Shown here one piece after another: positions 23,349-34,336 of a stretch of 64,000 bases of DNA (positions are counted from its first letter, which is position 1; each line of letters begins with the position of its first letter). The notes under the pieces are model-generated. The model had not been told where the DNA came from, did no database searches, and was given only the letters and a program-made list of their open reading frames with translations. Both the position numbers and the translations under genes were made by a program. The DNA comes from Cerioporus squamosus (lineage: Eukaryota > Basidiomycota > Agaricomycetes > Polyporales > Polyporaceae), in NCBI GenBank assembly GCA_022592435.1, contig JABYQS010000017.1, positions 186,001 through 250,000 of the forward strand, written 5' to 3'.

Positions 23349-23792
23349 GTTGCCCTTGAACGTGCTACTCGTTCTCCCGGATGGTCAGAATGCAACCTCG
23401 AACAAAATCAAGCACTGAATGCTGCATCTTATGAGACTGGGAGAACAAGTGATCAGCTGGATGGACAGTGATGACATCGGGCCGCTGACCGGGAAGTGAC
23501 GACAATGGCGCATGCGTCTGCAAATGACTGCAATAACATGACGGACAACAGGTAAAATAGAAGAAGTAACTGGAATGCGATGGAAGTACTTTACAGTACA
23601 GCATGAACAAGTCCTTGTGCATGAGAGGTCGTGACGCGTAGATGTAGTTAGAATCCGTAGGTGACTGGAGGATGCAGTCCAAAGTGGAACCACCAAATGA
23701 CCGCTGAAACATGATACCTCCGGGACAAGTGATACACAGAACGAGACCTTGCCAACAAGACCAAATCCATGGATACGCGCATGTCAACATGT
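23349..23792. other. Intergenic, no gene recognised
   Basis: Separates two minus-strand genes and holds the galactonate dehydratase promoter. No conserved frame. Confidence 0.5.
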
Positions 23793-25081
23793 TCATACGT
23801 CGGGACTGGAGAGAGTCATACGCGAAAGAACTCCCGCGAGCTGGTGCGTGCGAGGATTCGCCCAATACATCTTGAACGTGCGTGCCGCCGGGCTGTCGGG
23901 ACCAGACGTATTGCAGGCAGCCTCCCATGCCTTCCGCGCCCATGCTTTGGCGTTTGCGAAGTCGGAAACCTACACCACGCCGTTAGCCATAGAAACAGTG
24001 ATCCTTTCTGACTTACCAGGACGCACAACTGAAACGCGTCGAAACAGAAGGAGGCCTCATAGTGAACGAGCTGCTCCTCCTGCAATAGTCGGAGAGCAAG
24101 CTGTACCTGGGTAGATAGGAACCAAGTCAGGCGGCAACACATGTGGTGACAACGTCGCCAGGCACGAACCTTCCTCATGCCGAGCGTGGGCTCCTTGCCA
24201 CATTGCCCAATTTCTTCGAACAATCTCCGCACCGCAGCCCTCTTACGATCACTCTCCAGGTATTCCTCGCCGTCCAACCCGCACGCCTCGCAGGTGCACA
24301 CGAATCCAAAAACCTCCTCAATCTCCTTCAGACGCTCCGCTCGCGCCTGCAGGACGTCTACGCCGACATAACTCATGCAGAGCTCTTCGTCCTGCTCGAT
24401 GTCACGGAGGGCGCGGATCCTCGTCTCCTGCATATCCGCGTCCCACCAGCGGCAGACGTTGGGCCGGCAGGAGTGGTTGAGCCGAGACACTTTCAGGAAG
24501 ACGCCCTCTCTAGGGCCGCACAAGCTCGTCTTCCATCCGGTTTCTTCCTTCGCGCTCTCAGCCCCGCTGCCACAGGGCAAGGCATTCGTGGCGAATATGC
24601 CGAGAGCTGGAAGGAGGGGAGGGTGCCCTTTCCGGGGAGTCTTGAACGCGTTCCAGAGTGCGAAAAACTCGCTCTGCTCTTCTCGAGTACGCTGCGACAA
24701 CGCGGACAGCACGGTAGAGTTGGTGCGCGTCGGGGGAAGAGTGAAGAGCGGGGCCTCCGAGAGGATCAGCGCGCCCCTGGAGATCATGCGCGTCGCGAAG
24801 AGCCCAACTCCTCCGGAGCGAGGAGACGGCGATACCTGGAATGCGGGGGAAGTGTCGTCGGCAGAGGACATCGGCGATGGTTCGCGTCCAGGGCTCGGCT
24901 CGCTTGAGGAGGTGCTTGGGGCTTCGGGCGAGTCGGCTTCGCCGTCCTCGTCTTCCTCGTCTACCATCGGCTCGAGTGTCGGCGTGTGTGATATGTACAG
25001 AGAGGAGCGAGAGTACCGCTGAGTAGTGCCCCCAGGTCGCATGGCGGGTCGAGGAGGACGGGAGTGTGCACCAGTGGCCAT
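23793..25081 (-). CDS. SMYD-like SET-domain protein (copy 2)
   Basis: Probable lysine methyltransferase. The first ATG of the long frame is at 25079-25081 (MATGAHSRPPRP). An acidic and Ser/Pro-rich leader (MVDEEDEDGEADSPEAPSTS) precedes SET. SET motifs: GVGLFATRMISRGALILSEA, FATNALPCG, the core RLNHSCRPNV (intact NHSC), DEELCMSYVG (catalytic Tyr) and a post-SET Cys cluster FVCTCEAC. After introns, LALRLLQEEQLVHYEASFCF and the helical exon DFANAKAWARKAWEA end at TGA 23793-23795. It is paralogous to copy 1 at 0.3-1.3 kb, which lost the core His. Histone or other substrate cannot be deduced. Confidence 0.85.
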
Positions 25082-26975
25082 CTCAGCAGTGCCAGAACTC
25101 GACGGACTCAGGGGTGAGGCAGAGAGCAGTCGCAGACAGACAGAGCGAGAAGAGGGTGAAGGCCCGAAACTTTGCGGGGAAGTTCGGACGGCGGAGGCTC
25201 CAGAGCATGCGTGTCTGTGCACGGACAGAGTGCAGGGAAGGACGGAGGGCCGGGAGAAGGCCGTGCATCACACTTGTCTTCAGCTCTATCTTGCTTATTC
25301 GCTTGTCGACGTTTATGAGAGCCACGAGGCTATATATGCGTGGATGAGATCACAGGGACCCTGACGTGGGAGTCTCACTGCGAGGCGTCCTGGAGGCGGT
25401 CGTTGCGTCCAGTCTCCAATCTGAACGGACAGAAAGCGGTCGAGACGTCGGTCAATGGGCGGGCGACATCACCTGGAAGTGACAACTGTGCTCACCTGGC
25501 TGTATTCTTCCGGCCGCAACAGATGTGCCGGACTGCAGCAAGTTCCACTTCGTTCAACGCTAAGAAGCGGTCAACGTTCAATTACCGGCTTCAATGAACA
25601 CGCGGGGGAGTCGCTGTCAGGAGTGCCGGGTGCTGAGATGACGGTTCAGACAGTGCTTCGATAGCCGTTCAGCATAGAGGTCCGTGGGATGGGTAAAGTC
25701 GTGGTCAAAGGCAGACGACTCCGAGTACGTTGTGACTGAGGTCATTGTCGGCGGTAGTCAAATGCGCTAGACCTCGGCCTCCACCGCCAGTCACCGGCGT
25801 CGCGACTAGATAACACTGTAGGCCTGGTTCAGCGACCTTTTCACCTAGCTGTTCTTGGTGAATTATCGTTGATTGTGAACTTGTTACATGGATAGATAAC
25901 ACCGGATTTGAGCGTCTCGAAAGATCACTAAGTGGTGAATTCATGTATATAGTGAGCACGATTTTGAAATAACTTACTATGTTTTCGCAGCCTGTACGAG
26001 CGGTTCTGGGGTCCTGGCATATTATCAGGGTGAATTAATGGGTGTTCAGACTATGATTGCAGGTACTAAATATATTCATTGTGCAGTAATACGGCTACAG
26101 TACTTAAGTACACGCATACAGATGGCATAAGGGAGGCTGCATGTACAATCCTCCACAGCGGCCGATAGCCCGGACGAAAGCCTCGATGTGCCCATGTGCC
26201 CAAGAGTGAAATAATGTACTCACCAATGGCCAATGTGCATCCTATCCATAACCATTTTGACCTGCGCGGGCAAGACGAGCTCAGCTAGCCGTAGTCCCAG
26301 TATGAAGCACCCTCGCCAGCCCCAAGTATGTAGCATGGACAAGCGAGAGCAGTTCCCCCTAGATACCTAGAACAGAGCCATAGCCAAGTGAGCCCCCAGA
26401 GAAAGTAACTAGAAAGCCGCAAGTGACCAGACGTGGAACCCAAGAGCAACCCAAGAGAGAGGGACATGAGGGAAGAGGACAAGTCGCCAGAAGGCGCAGA
26501 GACGACGGTTGTGAGGGAGGAAGCGCCGGGGTCGGAATACATATCGGCTGAAAGGAGCGCTTCGCGACCCGGGACTAACAAGTCCCCAATGGTTGGATCC
26601 GGTATTGCGAAGCATGGCCTTTCACCAGCTTATAGCCACCCTCAACTATCCCCCAACATTAGCGGTGAAACGGGCTTTTCACCAGATCACCTGGACCTGA
26701 TCCCGAGGTTTCGGGCGCACAGTGTAAGTAATACGGTCGAGCGGGGCGACAGCCTTTATATGCGCGTTTTCTGCAATGCGCAATTTGGTGCTTGTCGACT
26801 TGACGGAAAGAAAGGGCGCACGGACCAAGAGCATCGTGGTCAGAGACTGAGTGCAAGAGGAGGAGGGCTGGAGGAGGGCGTCGACGGCGCTGGCGTCGCA
26901 GTCTATGGGCGTCTCCGCGTTTGTCTGACCCTTACCACCACCTGTCGTCGAGCTCGTACCGGACAACACCATATC
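25082..26975. other. Intergenic, about 1.9 kb, no gene recognised
   Basis: Divergent spacer between SET copy 2 (minus) and the PWI protein gene (plus). A 201-residue open frame at 26433-27038 has no domain-like pattern and overlaps the start of the PWI gene, so it was not called. The stretch around 25.7-26.2 kb is more AT-rich than its surroundings. Confidence 0.5.
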
Positions 26976-28675
26976 ATGGCGGACGCAGGTATGTACCATC
27001 TGCGCGCTGTATACACAACGTCTGAGATGCATCGGTAGGGTTCTTCAAGGGCACTTCCGCCGACCAGGATCGACGGTTTTCGGACAAGGAACTGAAGCTC
27101 CTCAAGACGATGAAGTTTCCTCCCGAGTTCGACAAGAAGGTGTGCATGCGTTGTTACAGTGGCTATATGCGCGTCTTGATGTCTCATCGCGACGTAGGTC
27201 GACATGCGCAAAGTGAACCTGTCTGTGATTCGGCCCTGGATCGTCAAGAAGGTTGTGGAACTGGTTGGTTTCGAGGACGAAGTGGTGGTTGAATACGCTA
27301 TGGGTTTGCTGGAGGACGACTCGCAGCCGGTGGGTTGCGCGACATGCATTTGGGCCGGCTAGCAGACTAACCATTCATGCACACGAAGACACCCGACCCG
27401 CGCAAGATGCAAATAAATCTCACTGGCTTCCTTACATCGTCAACACCTGCATTCATGTCTGCCCTCTGGAACCTGTTGCTTGAGGCGCAAGACTCGCCGG
27501 CAGGCGTGCCACGCACGTTTGTTGAGGAAAAGAAGGAAGAGATGCGGCAGGCGAAGGCGGGTGACACACGCGCCTTTGAAGAGCGCGACCGTCGAGCTCG
27601 CCTGGACGAGATACGTGCAAATGAGCGCGAGGCGCGTGGCGGCGGGCGTGGTAGAGGACGCGGTCGAGGAAGAGGTGGCAGTCGTTTCGATGACGATCGC
27701 GGTCACGGTGATAGACCCAGGGATAGTGGATGGGGTATGAGAGGCGGAGTGCGTACAAGTCGTCTTTCCCGACCTATCGATACTGACTCCTGCACAGAGA
27801 CCCGGTGGCCCTCCCCGTTCTCCCCCGCCTCGTTCTCCGCCACCGCGCAGACGCCGCTCTCCCTCTCCCCGCAGCTCTCGTTCTCGCTCTCGCACACCTC
27901 GTAGACTCCGGTCACCGCCGCGTGGTGGTCGATCCTTGTCTCGTACCCCGCCGCGGCGTTCCCCTCCGCCTCGTCGCAGAGGTTCGCCTCCCCGTCGCTC
28001 CCCTTCGCGGTCTCGGTCTCCTCCCCCGGGCCGTCGTCGGCCACGTTCCCCATCCATCTCTCCCGCACCATCACGCGACCGTCGTGTACGGGGGTCTCGT
28101 AGTCCACCTCCCCGTAGGCGACGCTTAAGCACACGTTCTCGCTCCCGAAGTCGCAGTCCTCCTCCACCCTACAGGGGCGGATATGGTCGCCGCCGGAGCC
28201 CGAGCATGAGCCGTTCACCTCCTCGCAGGCGCCGCCGAAGCATCAGCCTGGACAGGGATCGCAGTCCTCCACCCCGACGCCGCAGTCCGCCCAGACGGAA
28301 GGGTCGAACCCCCAGCCGGGACAGTGTCAGAAGCCGCACGATGGACACCGCTAGTGAGCGCCCTGGTACTTCTGGTTCACGCAACGCGGACAAGATGGAA
28401 GTTGATGGTCAAGGCAATGGCGGTGAGCTCAAGATCAGAGGACAAGCTGATGCTGAACATCGCAAGGACCAGATGGATGTTGATCATACTCCGGTACGCA
28501 AAACACATATCTCACTTTTTGTTCCTACTGACTCTAGTGACTCTCCCAGGAGGACCGCGCTGAGCTGGAGAGGCGCGAGAGCGAGTTGAAGGAGAAGGCG
28601 TTGCGCAACAAGGTCGTGCGCACCCGCAAAAGTAGTGCTGCCACCGCGAACGCAAGCACTAGCAATGACAATTGA
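26976..28675 (+). CDS. PWI-domain SR-rich splicing protein (SRRM1/SRm160-like)
   Basis: Nuclear pre-mRNA splicing coactivator type. A tiny first exon (ATG at 26976, MADAG) joins GFFKGTSADQDRRFSDKELK. The PWI domain follows: LLKTMKFPPEFDKKVDMRK, then NLSVIRPWIVKKVVELVGFE, VVVEYAMGLL and MQINLTGFLTSSTPAFMSAL. In place of the usual PWI tripeptide it has RPWIVKK. The linker is charged, with an RGRG block, and the long C-terminus is built of Arg-Ser and Arg-Pro-Ser repeats (27.8-28.3 kb). An acidic MEVDGQ/MDVD stretch and a helical Glu/Arg exon end at TGA 28673-28675. Short introns near 27140, 27320, 27740 and 28490 were inferred from GT..AG ends and restored frame. Confidence 0.87.
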
Positions 28676-29435
28676 TCAGTATTCTCACATTCTGTCTGTT
28701 TTCTTCTACGACACGTATGCTTACCGCCCGTTCTGTGGACTGCGATAGAGCGATCATCTTGTCCGTTCCTCGAGGTCCTCCATATGTGTGACGCCATCCG
28801 TAAACGTACCGCCGTACATGTACATCCTATTCTTGCTCGTATTGATTGCGTTCTTCCGTGCCAGTGATACAGGAGGCTAATGTTGGAACGCGTACAGTCA
28901 ATGCCCCTTCAATATACTCACCGCGGCCTTTGGTCCTTGGTTCAATGGCCGAGCAGCTCCGCGACACCTCCTTCCCGGTACGTCCTCGGTCAATTCGCGG
29001 ATAGCTTACCGCGGCGCCGATGAAGTCATCGCTACCATCTCTCTGCACGGAGAATCGCGGCGGATCAGTTTGTTCGCGTATGACCTGCTGCTCCACACTC
29101 TAATTCTCCTAGATTCTCTCCGTACCGCGCCAACGCTACCTGCTGCAGCGGCACCTCCAGATAGAAGCATAGATCGTCAAGCTTCCATGTGCGTCATACG
29201 CTGCTAGAGTTGTTTTTGGCCAATAGAAGTGCGATATTTTGGGGTACGAAAGTCACTGAGCGAGCTACGTCCGAGTTTTAAGAACGACCGCTTACGCATC
29301 AAAGGACGGATGGTCTGCAGGTGCGTGCGGATATATAGTCGTGTGGTTGACCTTGTCCAGAGACCCCAGTGCTCAGTGTTCAGTACTCGGTCACAGGCCC
29401 TCTATTACTCACCCTCTGGACTCCAGATTTCCGAG
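28676..29435. other. Intergenic, promoter side of the AA9 gene
   Basis: No conserved frame. Contains the 3' end of the PWI gene and the upstream region of the LPMO. Confidence 0.5.
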
Positions 29436-30858
29436 ATGCTCGTGAAGCTCGCAGTTGCCGCCTCCCTCGTCGCGTCCGCCGTTGCGCATGCTACCTTCCA
29501 GGAACTGTGGGTGAATGGCGTCGACCAGGGTTCGTCCTGCGCCCGGTTGCCAGCGAGCAACAGCCCTGTCACTAGCGTCACTACTCCGGTATGTCCGCCC
29601 CTCGGAACTTCCTCCTTGTTTTTTGATGAGAAGGATGCTGATCGACGAGCAGGACATCGCATGCAATGCCAACGCGGCCAGCAGCCAGGGCGTCTGCCAA
29701 GTCATGCGTGCGTATCCTGTGCCGTCGTCACGCTCGCCGTGGGCGACACGCAATTGACCTCGCGTCCTATAGCCGGAGACGAGGTCACCGTTGAGATGCA
29801 CCAGCAGCCCGGAGACCGGTCCTGCGCCAACGAGGCCATTGGTGGCGCGCATTACGGTCCCATCAACGTACGTCCTCCGTCTACTATCCGTCTGTAAGAT
29901 GCGGTATGCTGACGCTTATATGCGCGTAGATCTACATGGCGAAGGTGGACGACGCGACGACTGCCGTTGGCTCCTCTGCGAAGTGGTTCAAGGTCTCTGA
30001 GATGGGCCTTCCTTCGAGCAACCCCGATTACTGGGCCACAGGTACGTCCTGCACCTTGCCTATGTATGCAGGTGATGGAACACTGAGCCCTGGTCTCTAT
30101 CAGAGGTCTTGAATGTGCGTTCACCCGGATTTGCCGCGCCCTGGTCTGATCGTTGATGAACTCCGTTGGCTGTAGGACAACTGTGGTCACTTCACCTTCA
30201 AGGTCCCGTCAGACATCGCACCTGGCAACTACCTCATACGCGCGGAAGTCATCGGTCAGTCTTTTGATAAGTGCATACATACAGTTCTCCGACTCAGGCT
30301 GACGGTGATGTAGCCCTCCACGTCGCGAGCCAGCCTGGTGGTGCTCAGTACGTCAATCTTCGAAGCTCGGCCCTGTGCTCTGCTCACACTGAACTGCACC
30401 AGGTTCTACATGTCATGCTTCCAAGTCAACGTGAGTCCGATACCTCACCTATTCGGATAGCACAAAGCTGAATGAAGGACTACAGGTCGGCGGCTCTGGC
30501 TCCGCTAACCCCCCGACGGTCAGCTTCCCCGGCGCGTACAGCGCCTCGGACCCCGTAAGTATCAGTGTGTGTCTACGCCCCAGACATACGGCTCACACGA
30601 CACACGTCTAGGGAATCCTCATCAACATCTACCAGCAGCTCAACTCGTACGAGAGTAAGTCTTGTCTTCCAGTCGGAATTGGGCAAACGAAGACTCACGA
30701 TTTCCCTAGTCCCCGGACCGTCGCCGTATGGTACTACCTCGCCGACGGTTGCGGCCACCCCCTACCCAACCACCGCGACGTGGAACACCGCCTTGCAGCC
30801 GTCAACTGTTCCGACTGCTGTCCCGACCGCTGGTGCGAAGGGCATTGGCAAGGCTTGA
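29436..30858 (+). CDS. AA9 lytic polysaccharide monooxygenase
   Basis: Secreted copper enzyme that cleaves cellulose or related glucans oxidatively. ATG at 29436 opens a signal peptide (MLVKLAVAASLVASAVA) that, once cleaved, leaves His as residue 1 (HATFQELWVNG), the first ligand of the histidine brace. The second His is in EAIGGAHYGPIN, and the axial Tyr lies in FYMSCFQVN. Other family blocks: EVTVEMHQQPGDRSCANEA, CGHFTFKVPSDIAPGNYLIR, ALHVASQPGGAQ, SFPGAYSASDPGILINIYQQ. The C-terminus is a Pro/Thr-rich extension without a CBM1. About seven short introns interrupt it. TGA at 30856-30858. No break was found. Regiospecificity (C1 or C4) cannot be decided here. Confidence 0.92.
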
Positions 30859-31296
30859 GCAGTTCAAGCTATCGAGGACGAAACCACCTTGATGCGTGAC
30901 GCGATCGGCTTACTTAGCCAGGTTTGTTCAACGTACAGCTTCTAAGGCATGTAGTCAAAATATCTGAAACGAATCGATCATCGCTCTTGAATGTCTTGTA
31001 AGCGAGTTTAAACGTTCGGACGCTCTGCTGCGTTTGCACTTGACCACGCTGATAACACGAGGGCTGGGCCGCGGTGACTCGTGGTACCGTATACGTACTC
31101 TTCGTCGTCGTGGCGTGCTTGATTAACTAAAACTCATCAAGGTGCAGTCTGCATGCTGAGTCCCCCGATTTGCCCTAACTATGACTGAGGGTTGATTAGC
31201 CAGGTTCAACAGACGCGTCATCTCATCATAGCTCGACCCGCTGTACCGTCCTCCGCACTTCCAAAGTTCCCAGATTCCACTATCGACACCTGCTCT
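30859..31296. other. Intergenic before HNH-like member E
   Basis: No coding signal. The last about 90 bp before the ATG of E resemble the equivalent stretch upstream of F (CTATCGACAC / CTATCAACGG), which supports tandem duplication. Confidence 0.5.
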
Positions 31297-32301
31297 ATGT
31301 CTCGTCAGGATAAATCAACTACATCTCGTTATGCCTCAATGTGCGCACTCTGGCCGCAGTGCGGCAGCGATCAGCCTTCGGTATCTACTCCCGTTCGTCG
31401 TATCATATCCAGTAGCCTGAAGGGCTTGAGCAGGTGAGGCAGATTGCCACAAATCGCAGTTGCCAATGATTCAGACACAACTCCAGGTCAAGTGGTTGAA
31501 ATCCACGCATCTGATCGGTGCCGACTTCCACCTGGATTGCCCTGAAATCCTCATCAGTTGTGAGTACCACACTAACGACTCTTGTATGTCGGATGAATTT
31601 CAGGCTGACCTGATTCACCACCGCCAGTATGTGAAAGCCATAAGGACGACTATGAATCCGGTGCATTCGTTCTCTGTCCGCCGCTACTTGACCTGAAACT
31701 CCTCCGGGAACGGGAGATCGAAGATTGGAAGCAACGAGTCGCCAGTCCGACATACCGTGATCGCTCTGTGCCACCGCTAAGTGTAAGTTCGTCGTTCAAT
31801 TCCCTCCCTCCTTCTTGCTAATCCATCGTCCCTCTAACAGCAGCTGAGCGGTTTGATATCGATTGTTTGGATATCTTACCCTTTCATTGAATCGAAACGC
31901 ATCGGGGACATCAACCTCCATTGCACGTCTCCCAGGCCAGATTCAGGCCCGTTTCCTCAGGAGGTTGCCTGCGAGGGGGTACGCCGCGCAAGATTTGAAA
32001 CCTTGCTACCGAGTCCCGCCTCGAACCAAAGCAAGAACGCATACTCGAGCTTGCCATCAAACCGGACAAGCAGACATGGCCAATATCGGTTAACCCGTTT
32101 ATTCTCATCGTGAAAGCATTGGACCACCTCGGAACGGGCTTCGCACCCGCTCGAGTCACATTGTACGACAAGGACACCTCATGCAGAGTGTTAAACCCCG
32201 TCGAGGATGTCCATCGTACTCTGCTGGAGTTACGCGACCTGTACGCTCGGTCGGCGGAAATGTGCAAGGAAGCACGCTCACGATTAGTACTATCAGACTA
32301 G
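31297..32301 (+). pseudogene. HNH-like zinc-knuckle protein, member E (type II), probably frameshifted
   Basis: ATG at 31297 gives MSRQDKSTTSRYASMC. The first knuckle is altered: C-A-L-W-P-Q-C instead of C-x2-C, part of a net 4-codon insertion relative to F. Exon 1 ends 2 nt into a codon at 31433, while the next exon (VKWLKSTHLIGADFHLD) needs phase 0, so one base seems lost at the donor. The phase-1 Leu intron is kept, followed by LCESHKDDYESGAFVLCPP and LLREREIEDWKQRV. Then come LSGLISIVWI, IGDINLHCTS and, after another intron, VNPFILIVKALDHLG to TAG 32299-32301. It is very like F, 1.6 kb downstream (tandem copy). Frame loss and knuckle change together suggest a pseudogene. Confidence 0.6.
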
Positions 32302-32886
32302 CCCTTGATAGAGACCTTGGTCGACGACTGTGTGCAATCCTTGCCTCTTCCCCTCAGGCCTACGAATGTATGCTGCATCTTCTAGTAGTATGCTGTAGCT
32401 GCGGCCTGGAGTGTCAGCCACGAAGCACCGAGAATGGTCGACGCGCTCTGAAACCGAGGGGACATCGTGAGTATGTACAAGGAGAGCTCGAGACGTAGTA
32501 GACGCGCGGAATCGCGTCCCGCGGACCCATGGCAACGCCTCCTCTCGCGGCCCTCATTCCACCTCCCTCCACCAGGTCGGCTCTCCGGACGCTTATCAGA
32601 ATTACGAGCTTTCGCTACATGGCCTCGGACCTGCTACGAGATCCACGAGGTGCAGAGATGTCTCATAACTCCCCTACGGGCGGAACTCGTGACGTCTCGT
32701 GGCCCCCTTGCGAGAAAACTGGCAAACACTATGGTGAGTACTGTTACGTCAGTGCACCGGAGACTCACCCCAAGGATCGGAAGACAGCCATACGTCTTGA
32801 CATACCTTGAGACCTCTCCGTGCCGACACTCTGCACCGTCCTCCATACATTCGCTGCTGCCAGATTCTACTATCAACGGTTTCCCT
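32302..32886. other. Intergenic between tandem members E and F
   Basis: No recognised coding sequence. Includes the duplicated upstream segment of F. Confidence 0.5.
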
Positions 32887-33880
32887 ATGTCTCGCCAGGA
32901 GAAATCGGCCATGGTTCGCGATAACGGGATGTGCCCGCTCTGTGGCAGTGAGCAGGAAGGAGTATCTTCTCCGCATCGCATCATATCCGCTCGTCTGAAG
33001 GGCTTGAGCCAGGTGAGGCAAGCATTCGTCACATGTTCCCGAAAGATACTGATTGAGGTTACTTACACTCCAGGTTGAGTGGTTGAGATCCGCGCAGTTG
33101 GTTAGCCACGGTCTTGACCTGGACAACCCCGATAACCTCATCGCTTGTGAGTACTGCCAGCACGAATCTCAGGCTGTCTTATTCCATCTCACCGGCCTTT
33201 ACTAGTATGCGAAAGCCATAAGGAGCATCTCGACTCTGGTACACTCATACTCTGTCCGCCGCAAGGTGACCTGAAGCTTCTCCTGGACTGGGAGGTCGAT
33301 GACTGGAAGACGCGAATCACTAGTCCGTCATACCGCGAGCGATCGCTGCCACCGCTCAGTGTACGTCGTTCAGTTAGGGGGAAACGGTGTACAACTTATT
33401 TACCGTCCCTCTATCAGCGACTTAGCGGTCTCATATCCATAGTTTGGGTATCCCACCCCGTCTTCACATCGATTCGCATTGGTGACATCTTCCTCCATTG
33501 CACCTCCCTCAACCCAAAGATGGACGACCACTTCCCTCAGCAGGTGAGCTGTCAGCGGGTAACCCGCGCCAGCACTCCAAACCCTGCTATCGAGCCCCAC
33601 CTCAGGGATCCAAACCACGGACGTATCTTTGAGCTTGCCATCGAACCGCAGAAGTATACGTGGCCGATGAAATCCGTTCATCCTCCTCGTGAAAGCATTG
33701 GACAGCCTCGGAACGGGCTACGTACCTGCCCAAATCACAGTTGGAAGCCGGAAGACCCCGTACGAGGTGTCAAACCCCGTCGAAGATGTCCACCGGACTC
33801 TACTGGAGCTGCGCGACCTGTACGCTCGGACGGCGGAGACTTGCAAGGAAGCGCGCTCACGGTCAGGACTATCCGACTAA
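32887..33880 (+). pseudogene. HNH-like zinc-knuckle protein, member F (type II), frame broken near the 3' end
   Basis: ATG at 32887 gives MSRQEKSAMVRDNGMCPLCG and SSPHRIISARLKG; this is the only member that keeps a His next to the R-I-I block. Exon 1 ends at 33012 in phase 0, then VEWLRSAQLVSHGLDLDNPD. The phase-1 Leu intron precedes LCESHKEHLDSGTLILCPP and LLLDWEVDDWKTRI. Next is LSGLISIVWVSHPVFTS and IGDIFLHCTSLNPK. The frame is lost in the last part: after a GTGAGC..CAG intron the phase does not fit ELAIEPQKYTWP, and around 33667 one extra base separates TWPM from NPFILLVKALDSLG. The final frame ends at TAA 33878-33880. Likely a pseudogene or assembly error; tandem copy of E. Confidence 0.62.
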
Positions 33881-34336
33881 CCTGGCCCGTCGTAGAGACG
33901 ACCGTGTAGTTTGGCAGCCTCAGGTCGTCCGACCAACTCGAATTCGGCTGTGGAGTCACCGCTCGAGCTCCAAGTCCTGCAGCAGTCCTCGCTGTTTTCC
34001 CAGGCCTGTCCCAAAACCATGATCGTCTTATGTTGCACAGATAGACACGCTATCCCGCCCACAGGTACGATTCCCTTGCAATGCGTCCGAAATTTAGACC
34101 GGTGGACAGCGGTGGCCCCATCTCATCTCGAGTATGACAGTGACGTACATCGTGCATGTCCCACGGCGCGCGCTGTTCTCTGCCTGAGAACCGCGATGAT
34201 GATGCTTGAACGCATCATTACATCTTCATCAGCCTTGCAGCAGCCTCGTTCATCATGCCAATGCTAAGAGCTTTGTCAAGACACGACCGCCTTCATCCCG
34301 ACTACACTTAACTCTACGTAACTTGCCCGCAACATC
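33881..34336. other. Intergenic before HNH-like member G
   Basis: No gene recognised. It should contain the original promoter of G. Confidence 0.5.

Noticed and set aside
26433..27038. 201-codon frame before the PWI gene
   Set aside because: No recognisable domain, runs across the PWI start exon and its intron; composition looks random.
28930..29000. tRNA-like words (GGTTCAAT, TGGCCGAG)
   Set aside because: A- and B-box-like words are in the wrong order and no cloverleaf can be drawn.
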